Shown: one piece after another, positions 47,363-57,826 of the stretch
How the letters are laid out: every line of letters starts with the position of its first letter
Position numbering within the stretch: position 1 is the first letter of the stretch
Assembly: GCF_000238375.3 (NCBI RefSeq)
Contig: NZ_AHBZ03000015.1
Span: 62,001-126,000 of the forward strand
Direction of reading: 5' to 3'
Length of the DNA: 64,000 nucleotides
Source: Pseudoalteromonas citrea
GTDB lineage: Bacteria > Pseudomonadota > Gammaproteobacteria > Enterobacterales > Alteromonadaceae
Notes under the pieces: generated by a model
What the model was told of the DNA's origin: nothing
What the model saw: only the letters and a program-made list of their open reading frames with translations
Database searches by the model: none
Made by a program: the position numbers and the translations under genes

Positions 47363-47575
47363 CTACGCTCGGTGCAGCTTAATTAAATGGTAACTATTGA
47401 CCAAAGCCAGCAAGCCATTGGTCAGTGCGACAGGCCAAGCTTCAATCATCACGCCATATACAGCAAAACATATACATCCGGTTAAATTAAACCACCGTAA
47501 TTTAACGACATTACTCATCATTAGTGAAATAACTAAAAAAACTGAGGCAATATAGCCTAAATATTCCCAAGTCAT
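47363..47575 (-). CDS. Small integral membrane protein
   Basis: 70 residues with three hydrophobic stretches (about 3-19, 28-43, 46-62): YLGYIASVFLVISLMMSNV, a KLRWFNLTG turn, then a second pair of helices. The pattern is like one repeat of YgjV/PnuC-like membrane proteins, but the link is only suggestive. Convergent with the amidohydrolase gene. Confidence 0.7.
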   Translation of the reverse strand: MTWEYLGYIASVFLVISLMMSNVVKLRWFNLTGCICFAVYGVMIEAWPVALTNGLLALVNSYHLIKLHRA

Positions 47576-47822
47576 TTGTTCTCTCCCAGTAGTTGAGTTA
47601 GCATAGTCAGCTGTAAAAAATTATTGTCGGTGTGAATAAGCCTAGAATAAAAAAACTAACTCACAAACCCCTTATAGAATTAGGACTAAGTAAGCTCTAA
47701 CACGGGAACGGGGGCGTTTGCACTTTAGCAAACTGCAGGTGTGAGTTAGCGAGAAATCAAGGACTTCATGCTATCGTTATTTATCACTAATAAATAGGAC
47801 AATTGTCCGAAGAGCCATCTAG

Positions 47823-48479
47823 ATGTTTCAATATCACTTTTCAACCGATCTTGTAGAACAATTGCTAAAGTTTGCAGGGAATGGATTTGTACACACTAAA
47901 AAAGATGTATTAATCCATCAAGATGAGCCTTTAACTAAACTAATTTTAGTGCGTAGCGGCACGGTATCATTTAGCTATGATGTGGGGAATGGGCGTCGCT
48001 TGTTACTCGGGCAACTCGACTGTAACAATACGCTTATCGGCGAAATTGAGGCTTTAAATCAACACCCTTGTATTTACACTGTTACCTGTTTAAGTGAGGT
48101 TAAATATAACTTAATTGAGCTTAAACACTGGCGTCAATTGCTGCTAGATCAACCACAGCTGAGCTTGTATACAGCACAATCTATTGCGGCTAAGTTTACC
48201 GAAAATCAAAAAATCAACTTAAATAAGTTGCTTTTACCATTGAGTTACAATATTGCTAATGATTGCTTATTGCGTGCTGAGAATAATCACCCAACGATGC
48301 TCAGGGCATACCCCACAGTCAACGCCGAAGCTGAACGTTTTGCCACAACTGAACGAGCTTATCGCCGTGTAGTCTCTGAATTAGTCGAAAAAGGCTTAAT
48401 TGTAAGAAGTAGTGATGGCTTAAAGCCGGTAGATATGGATTTACTCGAAGAGTTTGTAGAGAGCTTCTCGCAAATATAA
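47823..48479 (+). CDS. Crp/Fnr-family transcriptional regulator
   Basis: 218 residues. The N-terminal cyclic-nucleotide-binding fold (VLIHQDEPLTKLILVRSGTVSFSYDVGNGRR) is followed by a C-terminal winged helix (AERFATTERAYRRVVSELVEKGLI). The cNMP phosphate-binding Arg/Ser motif and Fnr cysteines are not seen, so the ligand is unclear; the layout resembles YeiL. Its target is unknown. Confidence 0.85.
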   Translation: MFQYHFSTDLVEQLLKFAGNGFVHTKKDVLIHQDEPLTKLILVRSGTVSFSYDVGNGRRLLLGQLDCNNTLIGEIEALNQHPCIYTVTCLSEVKYNLIELKHWRQLLLDQPQLSLYTAQSIAAKFTENQKINLNKLLLPLSYNIANDCLLRAENNHPTMLRAYPTVNAEAERFATTERAYRRVVSELVEKGLIVRSSDGLKPVDMDLLEEFVESFSQI

Positions 48480-48488
48480 CTTTGAAGT

Positions 48489-48516
48489 TGTGATGCACAA
48501 AAGCGAACTTCTGTGC
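48489..48516. terminator. Hairpin between convergent regulator and phosphoribosyltransferase genes
   Basis: GATGCACA-AAAGCGAACTTC-TGTGCATC: perfect 8-bp arms, 10 bp past the regulator stop. T-runs are weak. Confidence 0.5.
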
Positions 48517-48529
48517 ATCATGCTATATA

Positions 48530-49093
48530 TCACGACTTAAATAAGTCTTGTATATTTGTTAGGTCAGACTTACCCGCAATAATCTCATCTGGCGTTAGCC
48601 CTGATAGCTCATGTGGGAATACCAACCACTCATCCGACTCATGAATGTAGTAATCTGGTTTCATCGGTACTTTTGTATTTTTTGGCTTGTAATAAGGGCA
48701 TGCTACACGAATATCTCGAGGCAAATTCAAGCGCATCAATTCACTTAATTTTTCTTTTAAAGCAAAAATACTGCGACCAGAGTCAAATACATCATCCACG
48801 ATTAATAATGAGTCATCTGCATCGGCATTTTCAATAATATAATGCAATCCATGTACTTTAATTTCTTTTGACTGCTTACCGATACCATAATAAGAAGACG
48901 TACGTACTGCAATATGATCAGTCTCAATTCCTTTATAATCATAGTATTCTTGCACCGCGATACCAATTGGAGCACCCCCTCGCCAAATACCGATGATGAA
49001 ATCAGGACGGAACCCATCTTCATACACTTGTGCTGCAACACGAAATGAATCTTCTAATAATTGTTGTGCGGTGATATAGCACTTATCTGACAT
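48530..49093 (-). CDS. Purine-type phosphoribosyltransferase
   Basis: 187 residues from MSDKCYITAQQL; the longer frame to 49168 lacks similarity. The PRPP-binding motif LLIVDDVFDSGRS and the FIIGIWRGGAPIG loop place it in the type I PRTase family. It resembles hypoxanthine/xanthine-guanine salvage enzymes, but the base cannot be fixed. It recycles purine bases to nucleotides. Confidence 0.85.
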   Translation of the reverse strand: MSDKCYITAQQLLEDSFRVAAQVYEDGFRPDFIIGIWRGGAPIGIAVQEYYDYKGIETDHIAVRTSSYYGIGKQSKEIKVHGLHYIIENADADDSLLIVDDVFDSGRSIFALKEKLSELMRLNLPRDIRVACPYYKPKNTKVPMKPDYYIHESDEWLVFPHELSGLTPDEIIAGKSDLTNIQDLFKS

Positions 49094-49393
49094 ACAAAAC
49101 CCCGTGGAACTATGCGAAAAAATCGCCAATTGAGATAAGCTAGTTGTATAACAACGTCGCGACTGCATCGCGCCAAAGTCAAACTGGCATAAGTTATAAC
49201 CGGTAATTTTAGCGCAGATAAATAAAAAATGCTTTAGCTTCTTCTAATCAACTGAAGTCGTTCAATAAATAAGAATAAAACTATGTAATTTTAGCTTTAA
49301 GTTTCGTCTTTTACTTATTCTGTCTGTATTTTAATTAGGCACATACTGCGTATACTCTTTAATTCGACACACTATAAAGGAACTATCATCACA
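49094..49393. other. Divergent intergenic region
   Basis: 300 bp between the phosphoribosyltransferase and YeiB-like genes. AAAGGAAC at about 49377 is the ribosome binding site of the latter. No gene or repeat seen. Confidence 0.4.
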
Positions 49394-50614
49394 ATGTCAC
49401 AAAGCGCATCAACTCCTTTAGAGCCTCAGCAAAGGCTGACCAATTTAGACGTGGTACGCGGTGTTGCACTACTGGGAATTCTATTGATGAATATTCAAGG
49501 TTTCTCCCTTCATTTTGCAGCATACTCAAACCCTATGGCACTTGGCCCAATCAACGAAACTGATTACTTAATTTACTATTTAAATCATATCCTTGCCGAC
49601 CAAAAATTCATGACACTTTTTGCCACATTATTTGGTGTCGGTGTTATTTTAATGACTGAAAAACTAGATGTTAAGGGCGCTAAAACGCGAAAAATACACT
49701 TTAAAAGAATGGCAATACTCATGTTTATTGGCCTATTCCATGCTTACTTCCTGTGGTTCGGCGATATCTTGTTTACCTATGCGATTGCAGGCATGATAGT
49801 CTATTCAATGCGCAGAAAGTCAGTAAAGTTTTTAATCGTCATTGGGATTGTCTTACTGAGCTTAACCTCACTCACCCTCTATAGTATTGGCATTTCTTTA
49901 CCCCATATATTAATTGAAGACCCACAAGCAATCACTGATATGAACACATACTGGGCTCCTTCACAGACACAAATAGCAGACGATATAGCTGCCAACCAAA
50001 TGGGCTGGGTAGCCGCAATGAGCCACCGGATTGCCATGGCAGCTTATATGCAAAGTAACATCCTCTTTTATCTGCCCCGTGTCATTGCCCTGATGTGTAT
50101 TGGTATGGCCCTTTATAAACTAAACCTATTTGGCAATACGTTAAGTAATAGGCGCTTAGCTGGCTATTGCATTGTATCGCTGAGCGTTGGCATTACTCTA
50201 AGCGCTATTGGCATAGAGCAAAATAGTGCATCTGGGTGGCCATTAAAAGCCATGCTTTCAGGCCAGTTATATAATTACTGGGGTAGCGTATTCTCAGCTT
50301 TTGCTTACCTTTGTGCGCTTATTCTTTTTTGCCGCAGTGCCATGCTGATTAAACTCAAGCAGCTACTTGCCAACATTGGAAAAATGGCACTCACTAATTA
50401 TTTAGCACAATCACTTATTTGCTGTTTTATATTTTCAGGCTGGGGTCTCGGTTTATATGGCAGCATGTCTCGCAGTGAGCTTTTATTTGTTGTTGTGGCT
50501 GTGTGGGTGTGCCAAATTAGTTTTTCCACTTTATGGATGAACTGGTTTAAGTTTGGCCCTGTTGAGTGGTTATGGCGATGCCTTACTTACTCCCAATGGC
50601 AGCCAATCAAATAG
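49394..50614 (+). CDS. DUF418/YeiB-family membrane protein
   Basis: 406 residues with about ten hydrophobic helices. Family signatures are at both ends: RLTNLDVVRGVALLGILLMNIQ and, near the C-terminus, GKMALTNYLAQSLICCFIF and GPVEWLWRCLTY. These are typical of DUF418/YeiB. The function is unknown; the fold is related to membrane acyltransferases. A bidirectional terminator follows. Confidence 0.88.
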   Translation: MSQSASTPLEPQQRLTNLDVVRGVALLGILLMNIQGFSLHFAAYSNPMALGPINETDYLIYYLNHILADQKFMTLFATLFGVGVILMTEKLDVKGAKTRKIHFKRMAILMFIGLFHAYFLWFGDILFTYAIAGMIVYSMRRKSVKFLIVIGIVLLSLTSLTLYSIGISLPHILIEDPQAITDMNTYWAPSQTQIADDIAANQMGWVAAMSHRIAMAAYMQSNILFYLPRVIALMCIGMALYKLNLFGNTLSNRRLAGYCIVSLSVGITLSAIGIEQNSASGWPLKAMLSGQLYNYWGSVFSAFAYLCALILFCRSAMLIKLKQLLANIGKMALTNYLAQSLICCFIFSGWGLGLYGSMSRSELLFVVVAVWVCQISFSTLWMNWFKFGPVEWLWRCLTYSQWQPIK

Positions 50615-50629
50615 TCAGTTAATAACGAA

Positions 50630-50653
50630 AAAGGCTCACATACGTGAGCCTTT
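50630..50653. terminator. Bidirectional terminator between the yeiB-like gene and parC
   Basis: AAAGGCTCAC-ATAC-GTGAGCCTTT: perfect 10-bp arms between two convergent genes. Confidence 0.88.
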
Positions 50654-50677
50654 AAAGGTCAAACAATTACGCCGTAT

Positions 50678-52981
50678 TTAATCAGATATCGGCTCTACCC
50701 CATCGGCGCTACTGTCTATATTTGCTGTACTTACTTCAATCTCGAACTCATCAACGCGTTGTAAGCCCCTAGGTAGTTTATTTCCACGTCTACCCCGCTC
50801 GCCATAATAATGCTCTAAGTCGCTAGGCTTTAATGTTAACTTTCGTTTACCTGCATGAAGTGTTACCGCTGAGCCGGCTGGAACACATGCCAACACTTTC
50901 ACAAACTCTTCTCGAGCTTGTACTTTGGCACTTGGAATAGAGATAATTTTATTTCCTTTCCCTTTGGCAAGCTTAGGCAGATCACGTAAAGGAAACAGTA
51001 ACATGCGCCCTTCGTTTGAAATGGCCATACACATATCAGTTGCAACATCATGCACTTCAATCGGCGCAATCAGTTCAGCTCCTTTAGGAACACTTACCAA
51101 GGCTTTACCATTTTTATTCTTGCTGATCAGATCTGTAAACTCAGTAATGAATCCATACCCGCCATCAGTTGCCATCAGCAATAAGGTATTATCTTCGCCC
51201 ATGAGAACATGCTCAAAGTTACACCCAGGTGCAAGATTAAAGCGCCCTGTCATTGGCTCACCCTGGCTCCGTGCAGAAGGTAAACTATGGGCATCGGTAG
51301 CAAAAGCACGGCCCGACGTATCTAGGAAAACAGCAGGTTGATTACTTTTTCCTTTGGCTGCGCCTTTATAGGTATCTCCAGAACGATAATTCAGACCCTG
51401 AGCATCGATATCATGGCCTTTAGCAACACGCGCCCAGCCTTTTTCTGACAATACAACCGTCACCGCCTCTGATGGGATCAAGTCTTTTTCACTTAACGCT
51501 TTCGACTCACCTCGTTCAACCACAGGTGAACGACGCTCATCACCATATAGCTCAGCCGCTTCTTGAATTTCTTTTTTCATGAGGGTCGACATGCGGCGCT
51601 CTGATCCAAGTGTTAGTTCTAACTTATCACGCTCTAAACTTAGCTCATCTTGCTCGCCACGGATCTTAACTTCTTCTAGCTTGGCTAAATGGCGTAATTT
51701 TAGATCTAAAATCGCTTCAGCTTGACGGTCTGAAAGTGCAAAGCGCGACATCAGCTCCGTTTTTGGCTTTTCTTCGGTGCGAATTATTTCTATCACTTCG
51801 TCAATATTTAAAAAGGCGGTCATTAAACCTTCTAAAATATGCAGCCGTGCTAATACTTTATCGAGCCTATGCTGTAAGCGGCGTCGCACCGTATCACGGC
51901 GGAAAATCAACCACTCAGATAAGATTTGTAAAATGTCTTTGACTTGCGGGCGACCATCAAGCCCGATCATGTTCAAATTCACACGATAGCTTTTTTCAAG
52001 GTCGGTGGTTGCAAATAAATGCGCCATTAATGGTTCAAATTTAATTCGATTTGAACGCGGCACAATCACAATACGGGTTGGGTTTTCATGATCCGATTCA
52101 TCACGCAAGTCAGCAACCATGGGCAGTTTTTTCGCCGTCATTTGTGCGGCGATCTGCTCTAAAACCTTACCGCCAGAACACTGATGAGGTAATGCCGTAA
52201 TAACAATTTCACCTTGCTCTTCAGTATAGACTGCACGCATCTTAATCGAGCCACGGCCCGTAGTATAAATCTTTTTGATATCTGCTTTGGGGGTAATGAT
52301 TTCAGCGTCTGTTGGGTAATCAGGCGCTTTAACAATATCAAGCAGTTCATCTAACGACGTTTTTGGTTTATCTAGCAATAAACAGCTTGCTGCTGCCAAC
52401 TCTTTGACATTATGCGGTGGAATATCGGTGGCCATACCAACGGCAATACCTGTTACGCCATTTAATAAAATATGCGGTAAACGTGCTGGTAAAACTTTTG
52501 GCTCATCCATCGTACCATCAAAGTTAGGCGTCCAATCAACGGTCCCTTGCCCGAGCTCTTTCAGTAAAACTTCAGAAAACTTTGATAACTTAGCTTCGGT
52601 ATAACGCATTGCGGCAAAAGACTTAGGATCATCCGCAGCGCCCCAGTTACCTTGCCCATCCACCAGCGGGTAGCGGTATGAAAACGGCTGCGCCATTAGT
52701 ACCATTGCTTCATAACATGCACTATCACCATGCGGGTGATATTTACCTAGAACATCACCTACGGTACGCGCAGACTTTTTATACTTTGCTGACGCAGATA
52801 GCCCAAGTTCACTCATCGCATAAATAATACGTCGCTGAACGGGTTTTAAACCATCGCCAATGTGCGGCAAGGCTCGGTCCATGATCACATACATGGAGTA
52901 ATTCAGGTAAGCGTCTTCTGTAAAACGCCCCATAGTCTGTTGTTCAATGCCTTGTAATGACAAAGCTTGAGGATCAGTCAT
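50678..52981 (-). CDS. parC: DNA topoisomerase IV subunit A
   Basis: 767 residues. The catalytic Tyr is Y127 ([10 protein letters not shown]). The quinolone region reads [12 protein letters not shown] with S87 and E91, the sensitive-type residues at the E. coli 80 and 84 positions. A C-terminal beta-pinwheel follows from about 490. It decatenates daughter chromosomes with ParE. It is separated from parE by one unrelated gene on the same strand. Confidence 0.97.
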   Translation of the reverse strand: MTDPQALSLQGIEQQTMGRFTEDAYLNYSMYVIMDRALPHIGDGLKPVQRRIIYAMSELGLSASAKYKKSARTVGDVLGKYHPHGDSACYEAMVLMAQPFSYRYPLVDGQGNWGAADDPKSFAAMRYTEAKLSKFSEVLLKELGQGTVDWTPNFDGTMDEPKVLPARLPHILLNGVTGIAVGMATDIPPHNVKELAAASCLLLDKPKTSLDELLDIVKAPDYPTDAEIITPKADIKKIYTTGRGSIKMRAVYTEEQGEIVITALPHQCSGGKVLEQIAAQMTAKKLPMVADLRDESDHENPTRIVIVPRSNRIKFEPLMAHLFATTDLEKSYRVNLNMIGLDGRPQVKDILQILSEWLIFRRDTVRRRLQHRLDKVLARLHILEGLMTAFLNIDEVIEIIRTEEKPKTELMSRFALSDRQAEAILDLKLRHLAKLEEVKIRGEQDELSLERDKLELTLGSERRMSTLMKKEIQEAAELYGDERRSPVVERGESKALSEKDLIPSEAVTVVLSEKGWARVAKGHDIDAQGLNYRSGDTYKGAAKGKSNQPAVFLDTSGRAFATDAHSLPSARSQGEPMTGRFNLAPGCNFEHVLMGEDNTLLLMATDGGYGFITEFTDLISKNKNGKALVSVPKGAELIAPIEVHDVATDMCMAISNEGRMLLFPLRDLPKLAKGKGNKIISIPSAKVQAREEFVKVLACVPAGSAVTLHAGKRKLTLKPSDLEHYYGERGRRGNKLPRGLQRVDEFEIEVSTANIDSSADGVEPISD

Positions 52982-52989
52982 GTAACACC

Positions 52990-54099
52990 CTATTTATTGT
53001 TATAGCGAATACGATAAATCGCATTTGCATAATCATCCGAAACTAACAAAGAACCATCCGCTAATTCAGCGAATGCAACCGGACGACCTAAGGTTTGCTC
53101 TTTAGATAAAAAACCACTCACAAATGGTTCATAGGCAGTAATTTCTCCGCCTTTAATTGTCGCCATCATTACACGGTAGCCTACTTTTTTACTACGATTC
53201 CAAGAGCCGTGTTCAGCAACAAACAATTTATTGTGCATCACTTTGGGAAAGTGGCCGCCTCGATAAAAGTGTAAACCTAGCGGTGCTACATGCGCCTGAA
53301 GCGCTAGTTTTGGCGCACTAAAGTGCTGAAAGTCAGCGAGGGTTTTATTTTTTGCAAACTCCGGATCAAGCACGCTTCCACCATGAACATAGGGAAAGCC
53401 AAAATGTTCTTGTGTTGTGTTCAGTCGATTCAGTTCATCTGGCGGAATATCATCCCCCATCATGTCACGACCATTATCGCTAAACCACAACTTGCCAGTT
53501 TTTGGATTAGTATCAAACCCAACAGAGTTTCTAACGCCCTGTGCAATTGTTGTCAGCTTTTTGGTTTCCAGATTCAAAGAAAATATACGACCAAATTGTG
53601 GTTCGTCTGCACACACATTACATGCCACCCCGACAGGAATAAGCAGTTCACCATTATCCGCAAAGCGAATAAACTTCCAACCATGATGGCGCTTGTTAGG
53701 CAGTTCGTCAAAAACCACTTCATAATTAAACTGCTTGTCAGTACCGTTTAGCTGCTTGTCTACATTAGAAAAGCGAATAACTCTATTTACTTCAGCAACA
53801 AACAAATCATCACCTTTCATGGCTAAGCCAGAAGGCATATTCAGCCCATGTGCCAACACTATTTTTTGATCTGCTTTGCCATCTTTATTAGTATCAATTA
53901 AAGCATGCACCTTACCTGCTTTACGAGAACCAACATACACAACCCCCGTCGCTGATACAGCCATTTGCCTAGCATTTTCGACGTGTTTTGCGAAGTAGCT
54001 AATTTTGTAGCCTTCAGGCAGCGATAACTGTTGTAATAGCGATTGTGCATTAGAAACTGGTACAAACATGCATACCAGCAATGCCAATAAATATTTCAT
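52990..54099 (-). CDS. PQQ-type sugar dehydrogenase-like exported protein
   Basis: 369 residues. A signal peptide (cleavage near SNA, about 18) is followed by a beta-propeller with the sorbosone/glucose dehydrogenase pattern: [62 protein letters not shown] and [11 protein letters not shown]. It would oxidise sugars in the periplasm with PQQ if the cofactor is available; no PQQ synthesis genes are here. It lies 9 bp after parE and 8 bp before parC, so it shares their transcript. Confidence 0.88.
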   Translation of the reverse strand: MKYLLALLVCMFVPVSNAQSLLQQLSLPEGYKISYFAKHVENARQMAVSATGVVYVGSRKAGKVHALIDTNKDGKADQKIVLAHGLNMPSGLAMKGDDLFVAEVNRVIRFSNVDKQLNGTDKQFNYEVVFDELPNKRHHGWKFIRFADNGELLIPVGVACNVCADEPQFGRIFSLNLETKKLTTIAQGVRNSVGFDTNPKTGKLWFSDNGRDMMGDDIPPDELNRLNTTQEHFGFPYVHGGSVLDPEFAKNKTLADFQHFSAPKLALQAHVAPLGLHFYRGGHFPKVMHNKLFVAEHGSWNRSKKVGYRVMMATIKGGEITAYEPFVSGFLSKEQTLGRPVAFAELADGSLLVSDDYANAIYRIRYNNK

Positions 54100-54108
54100 A
54101 GCAACTCC

Positions 54109-56004
54109 CTACGCATCAAACTCTGCTTTATCACCATGATTTTCTAACCAAATTTTGCGGTCACCTGAGCGCTTTTTTGCGAGCAACATATCCATCATTT
54201 CCATGGTTTGTTCCGGCTCATCAAGAGTCAACTGTACCAAGCGACGCGTGTTCGGATCCATCGTCGTTTCTCTAAGCTGAAGCGGGTTCATCTCACCTAG
54301 CCCTTTGAATCGTTGCACGTTAACTTTACCGCGTTTTTTCTCGGCTTCTATCCGTGCCAACACCCCTTTTTTCTCATCTTCATCTAGGGCGTAATAGACA
54401 TCTTTACCCACATCAATTCTAAATAATGGCGGCATGGCCACATAAACATGCCCTTTGTTGACAAGCGTTGGGAAATGACGCACAAAGAGCGCGCACAATA
54501 AGGTCGCAATATGCAACCCATCCGAGTCAGCATCTGCCAAAATACAGATTTTGCCATATCTTAAACCCGATAAATCTTCTGAATCGGGATCAATACCTAA
54601 CGCAACTGATATATCATGCACTTCTTGCGACGCTAATATTTGCCCTGACTCAACTTCCCATGTATTTAATATTTTTCCACGTAGTGGCATTATGGCCTGA
54701 AACTCTCGGTCTCGAGCTTGTTTTGCAGACCCGCCCGCAGAATCACCTTCCACTAAAAACAGTTCTGAACGCTCGGTTTCAGTGCCAGAACAATCGGTGA
54801 GCTTACCCGGTAATGCAGGACCTGAAGTAACTTTTTTACGCACCACTTTTTTAGCTGCGCGCATACGCTTTTGTGCATTGCTAATACACAGTTCAGCCAA
54901 TAATTCAGCCGTATCGGTATGCTCATTTAGCCATAGGCTAAATGCATCTTTTACGATGCCCGATACAAAGGTGGCACATGAACGTGACGAGAGCTTTTCT
55001 TTCGTTTGCCCGGCAAATTGTGGGTCTTGCATTTTAGCTGACAATACATAACTACACTTATCCCAAATATCATCCGGCGTTAATTTAACGCCCCTTGGTA
55101 ATAAGTTACGGAACTCACAAAACTCTCGCATAGCTTCAAGCAAGCCTTGACGTAAACCGTTAACATGAGTACCACCTTGTGCAGTCGGGATCAAATTCAC
55201 ATAACTTTCTGTGATTGATTCGCCCCCTTCTGGTAGCCAATGTAATGCCCACTCAACTCCTTCAGTAGAACCACTAAAACTGCCTGTAAACGGGCTTTTA
55301 GGTAATACCTCAAACCCGCTTGCACTGTCTTTTAGATAGTCTTCAAGGCCAGCCTCATAATGCCACTCTTGCGTTTCTTTGCTTTGTTTATTAATGAGGC
55401 GAATTTTTAAACCTGGGCATAATACCGCTTTGGCTTTAAGAATGTGGCATAACTTAGATAAAGAAAAGTTAGCTGAATCGAAGTAGCTCGCATCGGGCCA
55501 AAAGTGCACAGATGTGCCGGTGTTTCTTTTACCCACAGTGCCAGTGACTTCAAGATCTTGAACTTTATCACCACTTTCAAATGCCATTTCATGCACTTGA
55601 CCATCTCGTTTAACGCTGATTTCAACGCGCGTTGATAACGCATTTACTACCGAGATACCAACACCATGCAAACCACCAGAAAATTGATAGTTTTTATTTG
55701 AAAATTTACCACCCGCATGCAGTTTTGTCAGTATTAGTTCTACCCCTGGAAGGCCTTCTTCTGGGTGAATATCAACAGGCATACCTCGGCCATCGTCGCA
55801 GACTTCTAAAGAGTTATCTTCATGCAAAATAACATCAATTTTGGTAGCGTGGCCCGCAAGCGCTTCATCTACACTGTTGTCTATTACTTCCTGGCCCAAG
55901 TGGTTAGGGCGTGTGGTATCGGTATACATGCCAGGTCGACGTTTGACTGGCTCTAAACCATTTAAAACCTCAATCGCTTCTGCGTTATAGTTTTGTTCGC
56001 TCAT
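54109..56004 (-). CDS. parE: DNA topoisomerase IV subunit B
   Basis: 631 residues. It has a GHKL ATPase with EVIDNSVDEALAGHA and GRGMPVDIHPEEG, HGVGISVVNALS, QTKEKLSSR at the transducer, and a TOPRIM domain with FLVEGDSAGGSAKQ and LADADSDGLHIATLL. It powers ParC. It lies downstream of yqiA with a 32-bp gap. Confidence 0.97.
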   Translation of the reverse strand: MSEQNYNAEAIEVLNGLEPVKRRPGMYTDTTRPNHLGQEVIDNSVDEALAGHATKIDVILHEDNSLEVCDDGRGMPVDIHPEEGLPGVELILTKLHAGGKFSNKNYQFSGGLHGVGISVVNALSTRVEISVKRDGQVHEMAFESGDKVQDLEVTGTVGKRNTGTSVHFWPDASYFDSANFSLSKLCHILKAKAVLCPGLKIRLINKQSKETQEWHYEAGLEDYLKDSASGFEVLPKSPFTGSFSGSTEGVEWALHWLPEGGESITESYVNLIPTAQGGTHVNGLRQGLLEAMREFCEFRNLLPRGVKLTPDDIWDKCSYVLSAKMQDPQFAGQTKEKLSSRSCATFVSGIVKDAFSLWLNEHTDTAELLAELCISNAQKRMRAAKKVVRKKVTSGPALPGKLTDCSGTETERSELFLVEGDSAGGSAKQARDREFQAIMPLRGKILNTWEVESGQILASQEVHDISVALGIDPDSEDLSGLRYGKICILADADSDGLHIATLLCALFVRHFPTLVNKGHVYVAMPPLFRIDVGKDVYYALDEDEKKGVLARIEAEKKRGKVNVQRFKGLGEMNPLQLRETTMDPNTRRLVQLTLDEPEQTMEMMDMLLAKKRSGDRKIWLENHGDKAEFDA

Positions 56005-56036
56005 AAATGGGTTCTTTTTATTAAATTCGTTCAGTT

Positions 56037-56603
56037 TTACGTGATTTCTAAAAAATTGACTATGTCGTCAAAATAGCGCTGAAAAGCCACAAAACTGTGA
56101 TCTCCAGCAAACTCAATACGCTGCTCACTCGCGCTAAAGTAGTGCACTGCTTGTTGATAGGGTAACACTTCATCCCCCATTTGCTGTAATAGCATTAATA
56201 ATTTCGGCTGCACTAACCTTGGATAATACAATTGCTCGAGCGCATCCACATGCGCTAACGTTAATTCATAGTGTACCTTTTGATATGGATTATACTGCGC
56301 TCCTAAATAATCCGCTAATAAATCAAATGGTTTTACCGAAGGGTTTACTACAACTGCTTTTAATCCGTACAATTGTGACAAATACGTCGCATAATAACCG
56401 CCTAAAGAGCTACCAACCAACACAGTATCCGCTTCAATTAGAGCTGCGAGCTGTGTGATAGCAATACGAGGATCAAAGCTCAATCTCGGCGTTAAGTATT
56501 CACACTTAAAGGACTGCTCAGTAAGCCACCGCCCTAGCTGTTGAGCTTTTAATGACGCTTCTGAACTGTTAAAACCATGGATATAAATTACCCGTCGAGC
56601 CAT
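56037..56603 (-). CDS. yqiA: YqiA-family alpha/beta-hydrolase esterase
   Basis: 188 residues. The N-terminus VIYIHGFNSSEASLKAQQLG is the family signature. The nucleophile is the Ser in VGSSLGGYYATYL, and the late His is in GDHSFVAF. E. coli YqiA has esterase activity on short acyl esters. It overlaps cpdA by 16 bp, as expected for this conserved gene string. Confidence 0.92.
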   Translation of the reverse strand: MARRVIYIHGFNSSEASLKAQQLGRWLTEQSFKCEYLTPRLSFDPRIAITQLAALIEADTVLVGSSLGGYYATYLSQLYGLKAVVVNPSVKPFDLLADYLGAQYNPYQKVHYELTLAHVDALEQLYYPRLVQPKLLMLLQQMGDEVLPYQQAVHYFSASEQRIEFAGDHSFVAFQRYFDDIVNFLEIT

Positions 56604-57361
56604 ATTACCTCTGAGTCATACCCGTTCTTATCTAAGTTTATCACGCGTACTGCCGGGCCTAAATTTTGTTGTTGCCACTGCGCAGTGAATTTACTAAATT
56701 GAATCGAGGTTGCTGGGGTTGCCATTATATTCATCATTCGATATTCGCTTTGATAATCATTGTGAACATGGCCATGTATTAAACCCACAACCTTATTACT
56801 ATTAACCAAGCAATTCAGTAACTCAGGTCCATTTTCTAAAATGTGTTTATCTAAATAACCATTTATTGGTATTGGGTGATGGTGACAAAACACCAGTACT
56901 TGTTCAGAACCTTGTGCCAATACTTGCTGAAGCTCATTTAAATGAGCTTGTTCACACCACCCTGCAGGGGTCTTGCCTTTAGAGTTAACTAATAAAACAT
57001 CAGCGCCTTGAATCTGCAAATGTTTGGCCGAATGTATTTGCCCACCTGAAATTGCCTCTAATTCCGTCAATTCATCATGGTTGCCAGGTAACCAAAAAAC
57101 GGGAACCTGCAATCGTGAGCTCTCTACTAACTCTGCAAATAACTGGTATGAAGCTGTACTATGATCTTGGGTTAAATCGCCCCCAAAAATCACGGCATCA
57201 ATATCTATGGTTGCCAAAAAACCAAGTGTCTTTTGTAAGTTCTCCGCGGTGTTTACAGAAAAGTATTCACCCGATTTATTACTAAATAAATGGCAATCCG
57301 TAATATGGGCAAGCTTGATCCGGGCTTTATCAAAGTAATACTTTTGTTCAAACCATGCCAT
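56588..57361 (-). CDS. cpdA: 3',5'-cyclic-AMP phosphodiesterase
   Basis: 257 residues. Calcineurin-type metallophosphatase motifs: D22-C-H24 (ITDCHLF), GGDLTQD, GNHDEL, CHHHP and HGHVHND. It degrades cAMP and so modulates Crp signalling. It overlaps both neighbours (16 and 14 bp), which suggests coupled translation. Confidence 0.93.
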   Translation of the reverse strand: MAWFEQKYYFDKARIKLAHITDCHLFSNKSGEYFSVNTAENLQKTLGFLATIDIDAVIFGGDLTQDHSTASYQLFAELVESSRLQVPVFWLPGNHDELTELEAISGGQIHSAKHLQIQGADVLLVNSKGKTPAGWCEQAHLNELQQVLAQGSEQVLVFCHHHPIPINGYLDKHILENGPELLNCLVNSNKVVGLIHGHVHNDYQSEYRMMNIMATPATSIQFSKFTAQWQQQNLGPAVRVINLDKNGYDSEVIWLDG

Positions 57362-57803
57362 TATTCACATCCCAGTTCAGCGGTACTCTGCCACTTTCAA
57401 GACACGCCATTAGCCAGTCCCCTAAGAAAGCATTTAACTGATATTTTTCATCTTTTTGATGCATACTCGGATTAGGGTAGCCATAAGAAGGCTTTACACG
57501 CTGGTGAAAATCATGGTGCACCACTTCAGCGACTTTGGCATCATGATACAAACGAACAGAGAACCGTAATTGAGGTATAAAGTCGCTGATACTAGATGTT
57601 TGATTAATTGAAATATCTGTGGTGTATTTCGCGCAGTTATCAATCTCAATGACATACTGAGCATCAGCCAATGTCACTGTGCGTGTTTCACCAACGGCTT
57701 CAGGAGGAAGTACCTTTAATACTCGCAAGTAATTACGCTCACATAACGTTATATACTTTGGAAGAGATTGAATGTACCCCTGCGTTGTTACTACTTCACT
57801 CAA
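57348..57803 (-). CDS. yqiB: DUF1249 protein (YqiB)
   Basis: 151 residues with the DUF1249 pattern (PKYITLCERNYLRVLKVLP; VRLYHDAKVAEVVHHDFHQ; YPNPSMHQKDEKYQLN). The function is unknown. It is always found between nudF and cpdA, as here. Confidence 0.92.
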   Translation of the reverse strand: MSEVVTTQGYIQSLPKYITLCERNYLRVLKVLPPEAVGETRTVTLADAQYVIEIDNCAKYTTDISINQTSSISDFIPQLRFSVRLYHDAKVAEVVHHDFHQRVKPSYGYPNPSMHQKDEKYQLNAFLGDWLMACLESGRVPLNWDVNNGMV

Positions 57804-57826
57804 AGTTAAACCTCAACTTTTTCACA

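Noticed and set aside
50678-52981. Quinolone-resistance mutation in parC
   Set aside because: The key residues (S87 and E91 here) are of the sensitive type.
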